A stretch of DNA of 64,000 nucleotides from Molossus alvarezi (taxonomy: Eukaryota; Chordata; Mammalia; Chiroptera; Molossidae), in contig CM073907.1 of assembly GCA_037176705.1 (NCBI GenBank), positions 12,555,001-12,619,000 of the forward strand, given 5' to 3'. Numbering within the stretch: position 1 is the first letter of the stretch; each line of letters begins with the position of its first letter. Shown here piece by piece: positions 42,408-53,532 of the stretch. The position numbers were made by a program, and so were the translations under genes. The notes below the pieces were generated by a model. That model had not been told where the DNA came from, made no database searches, and saw only the letters and a program-made list of their open reading frames with translations.

Positions 42408-42422
42408 AAGAGACACCTGGAG

Positions 42423-43380
42423 AATCCACACAGCTCAGTTTAGTCAATGGGTCTCACGAGACGCCTGCTGGACCATCTGGGGTGCCACCAACCTGCAGGT
42501 GCTTGGCCGGCCCCAGGCCCAGCGAACCTTGGACAGCAGGGCCTCAACACCCCCAATTTTAACAAGTGCCTATTTCATTCTTCTGTATCTTAAGTTTGGA
42601 GATCCTGTTTTCCTAGTTCTTCACTTTTCCAACACAGAAACTCTAACCCAGGTGGTCCGAGATTCGAGTGGCAGAATGTGATCCAGGCACGAAAATGGCC
42701 CCGCTTGCTCTGTGACAGAACATCCGCGAAATGCGAAACCGCAGCAGGAGCCTCCCTATTTTCTGCCACTATTTTTCCGTGATAACCTTAGGCCTTTCTC
42801 GTTCCTTCCTTTATTCTACAAATCGTGACTGCACAGCCCGCTCCGGAAGGTGGCGCTGTCCAAGCCGTGGACAAAAGCGCCCTCAAGGAGCTGACAAAGG
42901 AGCAGAGATGAGACACTGATCCAAACACGTGCACCTGAAGCCAGCCTGCAGGGCATGCCACGGAATGGGCCGACTGCGGGGAGCTGAGGCCATCACTTCT
43001 GGTTCAGTGATCAGGACTTCACGCAGGGAAGAGGCCTGGGCTAGCATCTGCCAAGTGCAGGGGATCAACGCACCCACACTCATTCACTACCAAGTGTGCA
43101 CACCCCAGGCTGCCATCAGCCTGGGCTGCAGCCTGCGAAGGCCCTGCTTTGTGCTGAGGAGCTCGGTGTGAACAGGAAGAGCCAGACGCCCCCCCCCCCA
43201 TGGTGTCTCCCTGCAGGCCCCCAGGCTGGCCCGATGGGACCACTTTCCCTGGCTGCTCACACTCTCCTCTGTTGTAAATCTGCATCCCACCCTCTCCCTC
43301 CCCCAAGGTCTGATAGGGAACCTGGACATCAACAGTGTCTTACAGGTTCTACTATTACAGATCCAAACCTCGGCTCAGAG
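42423..43380. other. Intergenic DNA without recognised genes
   Basis: Moderate-GC unique sequence; a 115-codon frame (43096-43443) is not recognised and runs into a SINE fragment. Confidence 0.5.
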
Positions 43381-43486
43381 GGGTGTGTACGGGAGGCAAC
43401 CGATCGGTGTGTCTCTCACATCAATGTTTCTCCCTTGCTCTAAAATCAATAAGCATGTCCTCAGGTGAGGCATAAAATATACATAT
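43381..43486 (+). repeat. bat SINE 3' fragment, H type
   Basis: GGGTGTGTACGGGAGGCAAC, ATCAATGTTTCTC and the tail GTCCTCAGGTGAGGCATAAA remain. The 5' half is absent. Confidence 0.85.
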
Positions 43487-43593
43487 AAATGTGCATTTAT
43501 ATATAAATACATAACATCAGTACGTCAGTAGGAATAACTGTGTGAGAATCGTGGGTGACCTGTTTAAAGTACATTTAAAATTTTCACAATTTA

Positions 43594-43865
43594 TTTTTAT
43601 TTTATTTTATTTTTTTTATTTTTTTAATCCTCACCGGAGGATATTTTTCCATTTTTTGTACAGATAGAGTGGGAGGGAGAGAGAGGAAGGGAGAGAGAGA
43701 GAGAAACATCGATGTGAAGGGACACATCGAGTGGCTGCCACCCGCACGACCAACCAGGGCCGGGGACAAACTGCAACCGAAGTACGTGCCCTTAGCGGGA
43801 ACCGAACCCGGGTCTCTCCAGACCGCAGGCTGATGCTCTAACCGCTGAGCCAAACTGGCCAGGGC
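43594..43865 (-). repeat. bat SINE, H type, young copy
   Basis: Full-length minus copy with a long ATTTT-repeat tail and hairpin AATCCTCACCGGAGGATA. Perfect 18-base TSD TAAAATTTTCACAATTTA at 43576-43593 and 43866-43883. Confidence 0.96.
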
Positions 43866-43883
43866 TAAAATTTTCACAATTTA

Positions 43884-44379
43884 AATGGAGACGTACGAAA
43901 AGTGAGGTTGGAATAAAATGCAGAGCCCATGCCTGGTGTTTGAGGAGGATGCTTTCAAAGTGTTAATTGGCCAGTTTTCCCCAAAATGATCTGCAAGGTC
44001 ACTGAAAGTATCCCAAAGTTCATCTGAAAGAACACACAGGCAAGACTGTGTGCAGAAGGTGGACATTTAAGCAGTGTGGAACCGGCACGAACAGGCAAAC
44101 AGGTCAATGGACCAGAGTACACAGCCCAGAGACAAAGCCTACACATGTTAAGAAGATATCACAAGTTGACCAAATAAAATTGGGGAAGGATTGTGTCAAC
44201 TGGGTAGCAATTCAGATGGGGGGGGGTTCCCCTCATCTAATTCCATATATGAATTAAATTCCACACGTATTAGAGTTTAAGGCCAAAAACATTTTTTAAG
44301 GTAGAAAAACAGATGGGATATTTAAGACATTTCTGGAAAAGAAACACCAAACTGGAAAACATATTTGTAGTTTAAAATG
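43884..44379. other. Intergenic DNA without recognised genes
   Basis: Unique-looking sequence; nothing recognised. Confidence 0.5.
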
Positions 44380-44650
44380 ATCACCAGGATGATAGCTTTC
44401 CAATAAACAGAGCTGTAACACTGGTGTTAGATTTGCTAGGAGCCTGTCCGCTAGGACCGACTTTGGGAAGACCATTTAGCAACATACGTAACTGGAATCT
44501 TAAATATATCCACAGCCATGACCCAGTAACTCCTCGTCTGGGAATGTAGCCTAAGGACACAATCACACATAATAAATACTCTCTGTGCACAAAGATGCTC
44601 ATCACAGTGGAAAAATGGAGACAATCTAAAAACACAATAAAGAACATGAA
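44380..44650 (+). mobile_element. Ancient L1 ORF2 3' fragment
   Basis: CCATGACCCAGTAACTCCTC, GGAATGTAGCCTAAGGACAC, GTGCACAAAGATGCTCATCA and AATGGAGACAATCTAAAAAC match the end of an old L1 in the sense direction. It is interrupted by the SINE at 44655. Confidence 0.6.
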
Positions 44651-44654
44651 CGAG

Positions 44655-44871
44655 CCCTGGCCAGTGTGGCTCCGTGGTCAGACCATCAGCCTTCGGACAG
44701 AAGGGCTCCAGTTTGATTTCTGGTCAAGGGCATGTACCTGGGTTGCAGGTTCGATCCCCTGCCTGGTAGGGGCATGTGTGGGAGTCAACCAATAGATGTG
44801 TCTCTCTCACATTGATGTTTCTCTCCCCCTCCCTTCCTCTCTCTAAAACCAATTAAATAATAATAATAAAC
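44655..44871 (+). repeat. bat SINE, C type
   Basis: Head GCCCTGGCCAGTGTGGCTCC, body GATCCCCTGCCTGGTAGGGG, tail CTCTAAAACCAATTAAATAA. Inserted in an old L1. Confidence 0.9.
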
Positions 44872-44886
44872 ACCCCACCTCTCTTA

Positions 44887-44912
44887 AATATATATATATA
44901 TATATATATATA
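44887..44912. repeat. (AT)n microsatellite
   Basis: About twelve AT units. Confidence 0.95.
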
Positions 44913-45075
44913 CACACTAAACCTATAAATGTAGTTTAAAATGTTTGAGGGAATTTCAATGAATTAAAATTAAAGTGTCATATTTTATGCAAAATAATTA
45001 GATTAATGAGAAAACAAGCTTTTTAAATTGAAAAGAAAAACGACCTTTTGAAAAGTGTAACTTCCATAAACTAAT

Positions 45076-45310
45076 TTTTTTTTTTTTTATCCTCACCCGA
45101 GGACATTTTTCCATTTTTTGTTTAGATAGAGTGGGAGGGAGAGAGAGAGAAACATCGACGTGAAAGGGACACATCGAGTGGCTGCCACCCGCACGACCAA
45201 CCAGGGCCAGGGACAAACTGCAACCAAGGCACATGCCCTTAGCGGGAACTGAACCTGGGTCTCTCTGGACCAAAGGCCGACGCTCTAACCGCTGAGCAAA
45301 CTGGCCTGGG
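45076..45310 (-). repeat. bat SINE, H type
   Basis: Minus orientation, hairpin ATCCTCACCCGAGGAC, shortened purine stretch, head AAACTGGCCTGGG. TSD CCATAAACTAATT / CCATAAACGGATT. Confidence 0.94.
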
Positions 45311-45327
45311 CCATAAACGGATTATTA

Positions 45328-45526
45328 AAAATTTTTAAATTGATTTTAGAGCCAGAGGAAGAGAGAGAGAAACACTGATGAGAGAGAACATCGATTGGCC
45401 GCCTCCTGCATGCCCCTCACTGGGGTTCAGGCCCACAACCTGGGCATGTGCCCTGACCGGGAATCAAACCAGCAACCTCTTGGTGTCTGGGTCGATGTTC
45501 AACCACTGAGCCACATCAGCCAGGCA
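45328..45526 (-). repeat. bat SINE, C type
   Basis: Minus orientation, body CCCCTCACTGGGGTTCAGG, B box complement GGGAATCAAACC, head CACATCAGCCAGGC. Confidence 0.9.
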
Positions 45527-46391
45527 AACTGCCAACTATTTTTAACCACAAGTAACTGAATTCTCTGTGAGGACAGCAGGCCCTCATGGACACTGCGGCC
45601 TGTCCTTAGCTCTGTCCCACAGCCTCGCAGCCGCTGCACCCAGGGAGACTTCCACGAGAATGTAGGGCAGGCCTTTGTCCCTCGGAAGCCCTGCCCCACT
45701 GTGAGATCACACTGAGTAATTCATCCCATCCTCCAGAGAGACTGGGGCCACCAGGCATTATCAAGTCATGGCTGTTTTACTAACGATTCATGGGGAAATG
45801 GTTAGCAGAATTAATACCTCTTCCACCTAAATTAAAAACTATTTCATTTCTTCCATTAGATATCACCTTTCGTCTGCTCGAAGGTTCTCTTTCTGCCAGC
45901 TTCATTATCTCTCTGTCTTCGTCTCCCCCTCAGCTCTCTCAAGATACAGCGCTGACCCTCAGGGGCACAGCAGGCCTGATAGTGGCCGAGCACCCCCATC
46001 CCTGACCCCCTAATCCGAGAGGAAAAGTTCAACCAAACCCGGAGCAGAGGATCTGTTGCCAAGGCAGTGAGATTTTTCTCCTGTCACTGAAAACGAAATG
46101 ATTACTACAAGCCACATGAAGCAAAAGACTCAGAGAGGGGTGAGCCTGCATGAAGAAACACTTCCCAGCTGATCCGTGTCTGTCTCCCCGACACATCTGA
46201 AGCTCAGTCTCTACCGCGGCAGGGAACACGCCTGCCACAAATGTAACGTTCCGTTTTCTTCTGTGATCACACGTGCTTATAAGATCATGTATCAGTGCTC
46301 TCGAAGGTTCTCCTTGCTTGTTGCCAAGGCGGTCAAGAGTAAAGCCTTACTCACTGGGAAATTCTCACGTGTTCAGTATTACGTGTTTAAT
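45527..46391. other. Intergenic DNA without recognised genes
   Basis: Unique-looking sequence; nothing recognised. Confidence 0.5.
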
Positions 46392-46403
46392 CTCACCCAG
46401 TCT

Positions 46404-46457
46404 TTTTTTTTTTTATCCTCACCCGAGGACATTTTTTGACATTTTGTTCAGATAGAG

Positions 46458-46494
<37 letters not shown>

Positions 46495-46653
46495 TCGATG
46501 TGAAAGGGACACATCGAGCGGTTGCCACCCGCACGACCCAACCAGGGCTGGGGACAAACTGCAACCAAGGTTCGTGCCCCTAGCGGGAACCGAACCCGGG
46601 TCTCTCTGGACCGCAGGCCGATGCTCCAACCGCTCAGCCAAACCGGCCAGGGC
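46404..46653 (-). repeat. bat SINE, H type
   Basis: Minus orientation, hairpin ATCCTCACCCGAGGAC, (GA)n of about 30 bases, complete head. TSD TCACCCAGTCTT / TTACCCAGTCTT. Confidence 0.95.
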
Positions 46654-46669
46654 TTACCCAGTCTTAAAG

Positions 46670-47510
46670 TAGTAAAAACTCAGAGCATTTCCTTGACCAT
46701 CTGCAAGATGCTCATCCCTCCTGTTTCGGAACCAGGGGCGGGAGTTCCGAGAACAGCGGTGATCTAAGCAGATGCCGTGCTGGGGTCTGTTAGGATTCCC
46801 AGCCGCCAGCCTCTGGCATCAGCCAGGCTGTTCCGATCTCGGGGCAGTTTGTTTGCAGGGAGGAAGCTGCACCAGGATGTCGTACTGACATCTGTGGCTG
46901 TCGATAAGCATGAGCTGTTGACAGGCGCCGCTGGGGACGTATCGATAACATATGGATGAGTGGCTATGACATAGTGGACGTGTAACTTCAAATACCGAGC
47001 GTCCGTGAACGGACTGAGAGTGTCCGTCTGGGGACCCGGCGGGGCTCCTCCTCGCTGATCTGAACTGCACTCTGACAATCTGGGGACTTGCTTCTGCCGT
47101 GGGCAGGCTGCTCGTGGTCGGCAGGGGTGTTCGGTCACACAGCAGGCTCAGGAAAAGAAGGGACATGTATTCCTGGCACAGGGAGGCCCCTTCTCCCTTC
47201 GGAGCAGCCCACCTTCCTCCAGCGCCCCTGCCTTCGCCTGCCGGCTCCCGTCCCGGCAGCCAGGGCCCTGAGACAGCAGCTGACACTTCAGTTGGAAGGA
47301 ATGACTACCGAGAACCAGCTCGGAGAAAGGTACACCTCAGCTAAATCTGAGCCCGACTCCTCACTTCCCCTCTGCCTGGAACAGCCGTGCCATTAACCGC
47401 TCGCAGGTCTGGACTGTGCTGTTCTTTATCGGCTTACTGACAGGCCGTATCCTGTGTGCCATTGGCTTGTGAAATATTATTATTACACATGATCATTCCC
47501 ACAGTGAGCC
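46670..47510. other. GC-richer intergenic block
   Basis: GC-rich with scattered CpGs but no island like that at TJP1. Frames of 155 and 124 codons on the minus strand overlap plus-strand frames of about 100 codons. None is recognised. Confidence 0.5.
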
Positions 47511-47607
47511 AGTGTTAAATAAATTATTGGCAAAGACAGTCTCGGAGCATAATTTCCCGGTAGATCATGGCAATGGGAAGCTATGGAAATTTAACAAGAA
47601 AGAGATG

Positions 47608-47679
47608 AAGGAAGGAAGGAAGGAAGGAAGGAAGGAGGGAAGGAGGGAGGGAGGGAGGGAGGGAGGGAGGGAGGGGAAA

Positions 47680-47732
<53 letters not shown>

Positions 47733-47775
47733 GAGAAAGAAAGAAAGAAAGAAAGAGAGAAATAAAGAAAGAAAC
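47608..47775. repeat. Compound purine microsatellite
   Basis: A pure-purine stretch: (GGAA)n, then (GGGA)n, then (GAAA)n with a few GAGA interruptions, ending AAATAAAGAAAGAAAC. Confidence 0.96.
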
Positions 47776-47989
47776 AGACATGTGTTTGTAGCAGGCAACA
47801 TGAAGACACAGTATCGCTCTACGGGGGTGGGGGAGGGGGGAGTTGGGGCAGCCACACTCCTTATCAATTGTTCAGCCTCTTGGAGCTGAGTGTGAGGCCT
47901 AAAATAACTGATTTCTGCAGAGTTGCACCCATCCGAGGACTCCGTGCCTGAGGCCCTGGATCAGTAAACGTGTTTGGACACACAGGAGG

Positions 47990-48310
47990 GAGGGAGGCTG
48001 GGGGCAGGTGGTAGGAAAGGTGGCTGATGCTGCCCTGCAGGCCGCTGTTAGGGCTCCGGCTTTTGTTCAAATGTCATCTGAAGCCACTGAAGGCTGCTGA
48101 GCAGGAGAGTGACAGGATCCTATTTACATCTGAACAGAATTGTTCTGGCTGCTGGGCCGAGACCAGACTGGGGGAGCCAGGGAACCCCCTAGAAGTTCCT
48201 GTACTGATCCAAGCGAGAAGCAAGGTGACTTGGCCCCTGCAGGCAGTCCAAAAAGCAGCGGGAAGTGATCGGATATAGCACACAACCAGAGCAGAAGACA
48301 CAGATTCTAA
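47990..48310 (-). repeat. L2 fragment
   Basis: GAAGCCACTGAAGGCTGCTG, GCAGGAGAGTGACAGGATCC, GTTCTGGCTGCTGGGCCGAG and GATCCAAGCGAGAAGCAAGG follow, in order, the antisense coding region of the ancient LINE L2. Confidence 0.65.
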
Positions 48311-48539
48311 GAGTAAGACAGAGCTACATCTCACCTCTTTTCATGAGGGAAGGTAAATTCCAGATGGATGAGTTCAGATAAACTATTCAAATGAAACACC
48401 GGTGAGGGCTACAATGTACAAAACAAGAAATACATATCAGAACATTCTAACGTCACTAGTTCTTACAGAAAGGCAGAAAGAAAAAAAAAAAAAAAAGGAT
48501 GCCCTCCCCTTTCCGCTCCTGCTCTGATTAAAAAAGAAA

Positions 48540-48749
48540 AAATTTTAATTGATTTTTAGAGAGGAAGGGAGAGGGAGAGAGAGAGATAGAAACATCAATG
48601 AGAGAGAAACATCACTCAGCAGCCTCCTGCACCCCCCACCTACAGGGGATGAAGCCTGCAACCTGGGCATGTGCCCTGACCGGGAATCGAACCCACAACC
48701 TCTTGGTGCATGGGACGATGTTCAATCCACTGAGCCACACCGGCTGGGC
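48540..48749 (-). repeat. bat SINE, C type
   Basis: Minus orientation, body CCACCTACAGGGGATGAAG, B box complement GGGAATCGAACCC, head CACACCGGCTGGGC. Likely TSD TTAAAAAAGAAAAAATT / CTAAGAAAGAAATTTAA. Confidence 0.92.
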
Positions 48750-48765
48750 TAAGAAAGAAATTTAA

Positions 48766-49205
48766 AGGTAATTATAATGGGTTAAATAGTAACCCCCCAA
48801 ATTCAAGTCCACCAGGAACCTCAGAGTGGGACCTCACGTGGGAATAGGGTCTTTGCAGATGTATTCAGTTCAGACGAGAAAATGCTGGACGAGAGTGGGT
48901 TCTGGACCCGATGGCTGGTGTCCTAAGAAGACAGACACACAAAGACACACACACGAGGGGACAGGTGGGGATGAAGGCAAGGCTGGAGTGATGCAGCTGC
49001 AAGCCAAGGACACCAGGGACTTCCAGGAGCCGCCTAATGCCAGGAAGAAGCAAGGGGGAGCCCTCCCCTAGAGCCTTTGGAAGGAGCGTGGCCCCCCCGA
49101 AACCTGACTCCAGACTTCTGGGCCCCAGAGTTGGAGAGAAGAAATGGCATTGCTGTCAGCCAAGTTCACGGTTATGTATCAGCGGCCCTGGAGAAATGAC
49201 ACGGT
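48766..49205 (+). mobile_element. MaLR (MLT1-type) LTR remnant
   Basis: Landmarks in order: AATGGGTTAAATAGTAACCC, AATAGGGTCTTTGCAGATGT, GGCTGGTGTCCTAAGAAGAC, GATGCAGCTGCAAGCCAAGG, CCCTCCCCTAGAGCCTTTGG and CCAGACTTCTGGGCCCCAGA. This is the layout of an ERVL-MaLR LTR. No internal genes are present. Confidence 0.78.
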
Positions 49206-49249
49206 GATCTATGGCATTGCGATAGTGCGGGAAGCAGTCCCCTCACGCC

Positions 49250-49545
49250 CTCTGGACAGAAGCATGAATGAGCAGTATGACCTTTGGGGACGATGATTTC
49301 ACAACACTTACCAGAATTTTAAATTACATCTTTTGACCCAGACATTCCGATCTGAGAAATCTATATTAAGGAAATCATTAGAAATGCCTGCCCGGATTTT
49401 CATCCTCGGGTTAGAACTGCCCGGATTCTAAATGTTCACAAACGTGAAACTAGTCGAGTCCATTATGGTTTGTGACTCACAGCTACACACCACGGAGCCA
49501 TTACAGCGGATCCAGATCGAGTTTGGTCATTGCTGACAAAACTAA
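49250..49545 (+). mobile_element. Ancient L1 ORF2 3' fragment
   Basis: CTTTTGACCCAGACATTCCG, ATATTAAGGAAATCATTAG and CACGGAGCCATTACAGCGGA resemble the end of an old L1 in the sense direction. Decayed. Confidence 0.55.
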
Positions 49546-49567
49546 ACATACTCTTTCTTCCTTCTTT

Positions 49568-49752
49568 TATTATTATAGAAAGAGAGGGAGAAAGGGAGAC
49601 AGAGATGAGAGAAACATCCATCAGCTGCCTCCTGCACGCCCCCTACTGGGGATCAAGCCCACAACCCGGGCATGTGCCCTGACCGGGAATCGAACAGGGA
49701 CCTCGCAGTCCGTGGGATGATGCTCAGTCCACTGAACCACACTGGTTGGGTT
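49568..49752 (-). repeat. bat SINE, C type
   Basis: Minus orientation, body CCCCCTACTGGGGATCAAG, B box complement GGGAATCGAACAG, head CACACTGGTTGGG. Confidence 0.9.
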
Positions 49753-50255
49753 GTTGTAACTTTCTTCATCCTTCTCAGGCTGCTCCTTTATTCCTCAACC
49801 TTATTCTTTTTCTTCTCCTCTCCGCCCCTCCCCCCCTTTTGTTTAAAACTAAGCAACCTGCCTCCCTCTTCAGGAATGCTGAGATCCACCTAACAGGAGC
49901 AGCTCGAATCCCTCCCTTGCATAACAAAGTTTACTGGAATTTTCACCCACTGTATTTTCCATTCCTGTCCTCATTTACTGCTCTTTAAAAAAAAAAAGAA
50001 GAAAAAGAAAAAGAGAACTGAGAACAAAAGAGCTCTTGAAAACTAAAAATAAGGGGGAAATAGCAGTAGAAATTTGGACAATAAAGTTATGAAATTATCT
50101 CATAAAGCAGGGGAAAAAAAGGATAAAAAGGTGGGAAGTCGGAGACAAGGAGAGAAAGAAGTGAAAACATCAGTCCAGTGGGTCCGTCTGGAGAAACAGG
50201 GAACACACCGCACAATTTCCCAAAGTCTGGAAGGCATTTTCTAGCTTCAGTTTCT
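49753..50255. other. Intergenic DNA without recognised genes
   Basis: Pyrimidine-rich, then A-rich sequence; nothing recognised. Confidence 0.5.
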
Positions 50256-50507
50256 AATTGACGTTTCTCCTTTGTTTTTAAAGCCTCACCCAAGGATATT
50301 TTTTCATTTATCTTGAGAGGGAGAGAGAGACAGAGAAAGAGAGAAACATCGATGTGAGAGAGACACATCGACTGGTTGCCTCCTGGTTGACCCCGACCTG
50401 GGCTGGAGACCCAATGACAACCAAGGTACGAGCCCTTGACCCGATTCGAACTCGCGACTCTGGTCCATGGGCCGACGCTCCAATCACTGAGCCAACCAGC
50501 CAGGGCC
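50256..50507 (-). repeat. bat SINE, H type
   Basis: Minus orientation, tail AGCCTCACCCAAGGATATTT, head CCAACCAGCCAGGGC. Possible TSD CTAGCTTCAGTTTC / CTAGCTGAAGTTTC. Confidence 0.9.
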
Positions 50508-50579
50508 CTAGCTGAAGTTTCAAGTGGCCACCACAATGAATAGAAAGCAAAACAGAAACCCTACTCCAGAGCAGCCCAG

Positions 50580-50750
50580 AACACTAGGGATAAAGAGAGT
50601 GTCCTAAACGTTTCCAAAGAGAAGGGAGGAATGAGAACATAAACATTTGAATTTAGTGACAACACTGGAAAGCAGACAGTTAAGTGACGCCTGCAACATC
50701 AGGAGAAACCAATTTCCAGCCTAGAATACTATACCTAACAACACTATCAG
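50580..50750 (+). repeat. Possible old L1/HAL1 ORF1 fragment
   Basis: ACGTTTCCAAAGAGAAGGGA, CAACACTGGAAAGCAGACAG and CCAGCCTAGAATACTATACC resemble the C-terminal ORF1 region of very old L1-related elements. Weak support. Confidence 0.35.
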
Positions 50751-50937
50751 GTGGGCTGGGGATGGTTTTGAGACATTCCACTGACCTCCCGTGACCCCGT
50801 GACAGTGTTACAGTTGCTGCCCCAGCAACCATCCTCCTCCTAAACTGTGAAGAAACCCCAACTAAGTGGTCACCTGGTTAAAGGTGGGGGCATCAGTGCC
50901 TGGAGGGAGAATCCTGATTAGAACTCATAGTCATGGT

Positions 50938-51142
50938 GCCCACCTGGCGTGGCTCAGTGGACTGAGCGGCATCCCATGGACTGAGAGGTCCCAGTTCAAT
51001 TCCCGGTCAGGGCACATGCCTGGGTTGCAGGCTCGATCCCCAGTAGGGGGCGTGCAGGAGGCAGCCGATCAATGTTTGTTTCTCACATCAATGTTTCTAT
51101 CTCTCTCTCTCCCTTCCTCTCTCTCTAAAAAAATCAATAAAA
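50938..51142 (+). repeat. bat SINE, C type
   Basis: Head GTGCCCACCTGGCGTGGC, body GATCCCCAGTAGGGGGCGTG, tail CTCTAAAAAAATCAATAAAA. Close to the consensus of this subtype. Confidence 0.94.
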
Positions 51143-51170
51143 GCATATATTTTTAAATTTTATTTTATTT

Positions 51171-51414
51171 TTTTTTCCTCACCCGAGGACATTTTTCCAT
51201 TTTTTGTTCAGGTAGAGTGGGAGGGAGAGAAAGGAACAGAGAGAGAGAGAGAAACATTGTTGTGAAAGGAACACATCGAGTGGCTGCCACCTGCACGACC
51301 GACCAGGGCTGGGGACAAACTGCAACCAAGGTACATGCCCTTAGCGGGAACCGAACCCGGGTCTCGCAGGACTGCAGGCCGACGCTCTAACCGCTGAGCC
51401 AAATCGGCCAGGGC
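51171..51414 (-). repeat. bat SINE, H type, in the tail of the next SINE
   Basis: Minus orientation, hairpin TCCTCACCCGAGGAC, complete head. It lies within the T-rich tail of the SINE at 51431-51696, whose left TSD copy is at 51143-51157. Confidence 0.93.
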
Positions 51415-51430
51415 TTATTTTTTATTATTA

Positions 51431-51696
51431 TTTTTTTTATCCTTACCTGAGAACATTTTTCGATTTTTTGTTCAGATAGAGTGGAAGGGGGAGAGAGAGA
51501 GAGAGGGAGAGAGAGAGAGAGAAAGAGAGAGAGAAACATCGACGTGAAAGGGACACATCAAGTGGCTGCCACCTGCACGACCAACCAGGGCCGGGGACAA
51601 ACTGCAACCAAGGTACGTGCCCTTAGCGGGACCCGAACCCGGGTCTCTCTGGACCGCAGGCCGACACTCTAACTGCTGAGCCAAACCGGCCAGGGT
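51431..51696 (-). repeat. bat SINE, H type
   Basis: Minus orientation, tail ATCCTTACCTGAGAACATT, head AAACCGGCCAGGGT. TSD GCATATATTTTTAAA (51143-51157) / GCGTATTTTTTAAA (from 51697), with another SINE inserted between. Confidence 0.93.
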
Positions 51697-51710
51697 GCGT
51701 ATTTTTTAAA

Positions 51711-52699
51711 AAAGGAACTGCATTATGGTAATTATACTCTCTTCGGTATGGCCCAGGATGAGAAGTGGGCTGAAAGGTTTTGAAAAAAGGATTTCCTGGT
51801 TCACCAGAGAAAATGGTTCACTTCTTTGGTCCCAGACACTGTCGTCTGCACATGATCCTGAAACACGGCGATGACCTTGCAGCTGGACCACAAGGTCCAT
51901 CGCTCACACTGAGGTTTAAGAGCGGACACTGGACAGACCCTGAGATGGAAACATCCCTGCGCCTACCCTGCGCTAGCCTCACTCTGACCTCTCTGCTGTA
52001 ATAAATGTCAGTCTGTGGAAATCTCTCCTAGCCGGCTCCGACCCGCCGTGGAAAGCATCCTGAACGGATGCGCCCTTTCTCAGCAAGCTCACGGCCTCCA
52101 TGGGCCTCCCTGGAGCCAAGAAGCAGGAGAGGTGAAGGAAACTTCTGGGCCGATAGCAGAAGCACAGAGAAAAACAGCTGGGGAAAGGCCTTAGCGAACA
52201 ATGCGTCCAGGCTGGAGCCGGAAGAAGGTCCCCAGGGGAAGCCGACAGACGTCAGGGTTGTGACTGCATAAAAACAGAACACTAAGAAGGATTCTGTCAT
52301 TTTCTTAAACGAGTTAAGACATAATAACAGATACGCAAAAAATTAAGCACAGGAAAAAAAAAAAAAAGCGAGGCGACTGGTAAGTCCAAGGAAAACAGAA
52401 ATTTGCACAAGAAAGGAAAAGTGGTCATGATGTACTACTTGGCCCGGCAGTAAAATGATGTTTATAGAGTCACACTACATGAACTCAGAATTTGGGGAGG
52501 AGGGGAGTCAGAGGGAGAGAGAGCCCTGCCCCCCAGGTCCCATGACAGGAAGCCGGCGGATGATATCTAAGGCAGACGCATCGGGAGACATCAGAATAAG
52601 CATGTTATTTAGCAACATAGAAGTAACTCCACAGAAAAAGTTAAAGGCTGAAGATATTTAATCCTGTAGTACTGTTTAACCTATGAAACTGTACGAATG
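51711..52699. other. Intergenic DNA without recognised genes
   Basis: Unique-looking sequence; an A-run at 52352-52366. Nothing else recognised. Confidence 0.5.
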
Positions 52700-53340
52700 T
52701 TACTGGAGTGTGATAAAGAATTTTTGTCTGGTTTTTGTCTCGGGTTTCTGGCAGGAGCTCCTAAAACCCTGAGTTCGGACTGATGGGACCGACTTTGTTA
52801 TGCTAATGACGCCACCCCTGCGTGGCACCCGGGTAGCTCCAGGATGGGGCAGGCCACCAGGAAGGCCAGCCCGGCCATGAGAGGGTGGGGATTTTCGGCT
52901 GCCCGGCCTGCACAGAGGGAGGGGTCTCAAAGTCGAGGTCAATCGCGTGGCCAGTGATTTAATCCATCATGTTTCTGTAAGGAGGCCCCAGTGCAAACGT
53001 TGCAGCTTCCAGTTGGTGAGACACTGGCTGAGCAGGCGGGTGCCTTCTGCCCAGACCTCCCTCTGAATCCTTCCCTGGGCTGGTCCCCGATTTATGTCTT
53101 TTGTAATAAAACTGGAATTGTTTCGGTCTAGTGCTTCCCTGCCTTCTGTGTACTCTTCTAGAAAGTTATCAAACCCAAGGGGATCATGGGAACCCCCTGA
53201 TTTATAGCTACACAGTCAGAAGTTCAGGGGACACCTGAAGTAGAGGGCATCTCCTTGGGGACCATGCCCGGCAACTTACGGGACCCGCGCTAAATGCAGT
53301 TCAGTTCTACCCAGTGACAGTTGGGACAGAACAGTTAACT
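52700..53340 (+). mobile_element. Possible ERV solo LTR
   Basis: TATGTCTTTTGTAATAAAACTGG (53094-53116) looks like a poly-A signal region. It is followed by a U5-like stretch with ACTCTTCTAGAAAGTTATCA, AAGGGGATCATGGGAACCCC and CACAGTCAGAAGTTCAGGGG. This resembles gammaretrovirus-like LTRs in mammals. No viral genes are present, the left boundary is unclear, and the family is unassigned. Confidence 0.4.
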
Positions 53341-53430
53341 TGGCTAAATTAATTTTTCAATGGGAAGAAGAAGAAACCTCAAGGTCTTAGCCGCTGAAGG
53401 ATTCCGTGGCCTGTGTCTGAAGGTGAAGGA

Positions 53431-53532
53431 CCACGGGTGGAGGACCACGGGTGGAAGACCACGGGTGGAGGGCCACGGGTAGAGGGCCACGGGTGGAAGA
53501 CCACGGGTGGAGGGCCACGGGTGGAGGACCAC
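53431..53532. repeat. 14-bp minisatellite
   Basis: Seven in-register copies of CCACGGGTGGAGGA, with ends alternating GGA, AGA and GGG, plus a partial eighth. There are no indels between copies. Confidence 0.97.

Noticed and set aside
46819..47286. 155-codon minus frame in a GC-rich stretch
   Set aside because: No domain, competing frames on both strands, and no CpG island comparable to TJP1.
47512..47889. Lys/Glu-rich 125-codon frame
   Set aside because: It is the translation of the purine microsatellite.
52700..53340. Complete endogenous retrovirus
   Set aside because: No gag, pol or env similarity is seen near the LTR-like sequence; at most a solo LTR remains.
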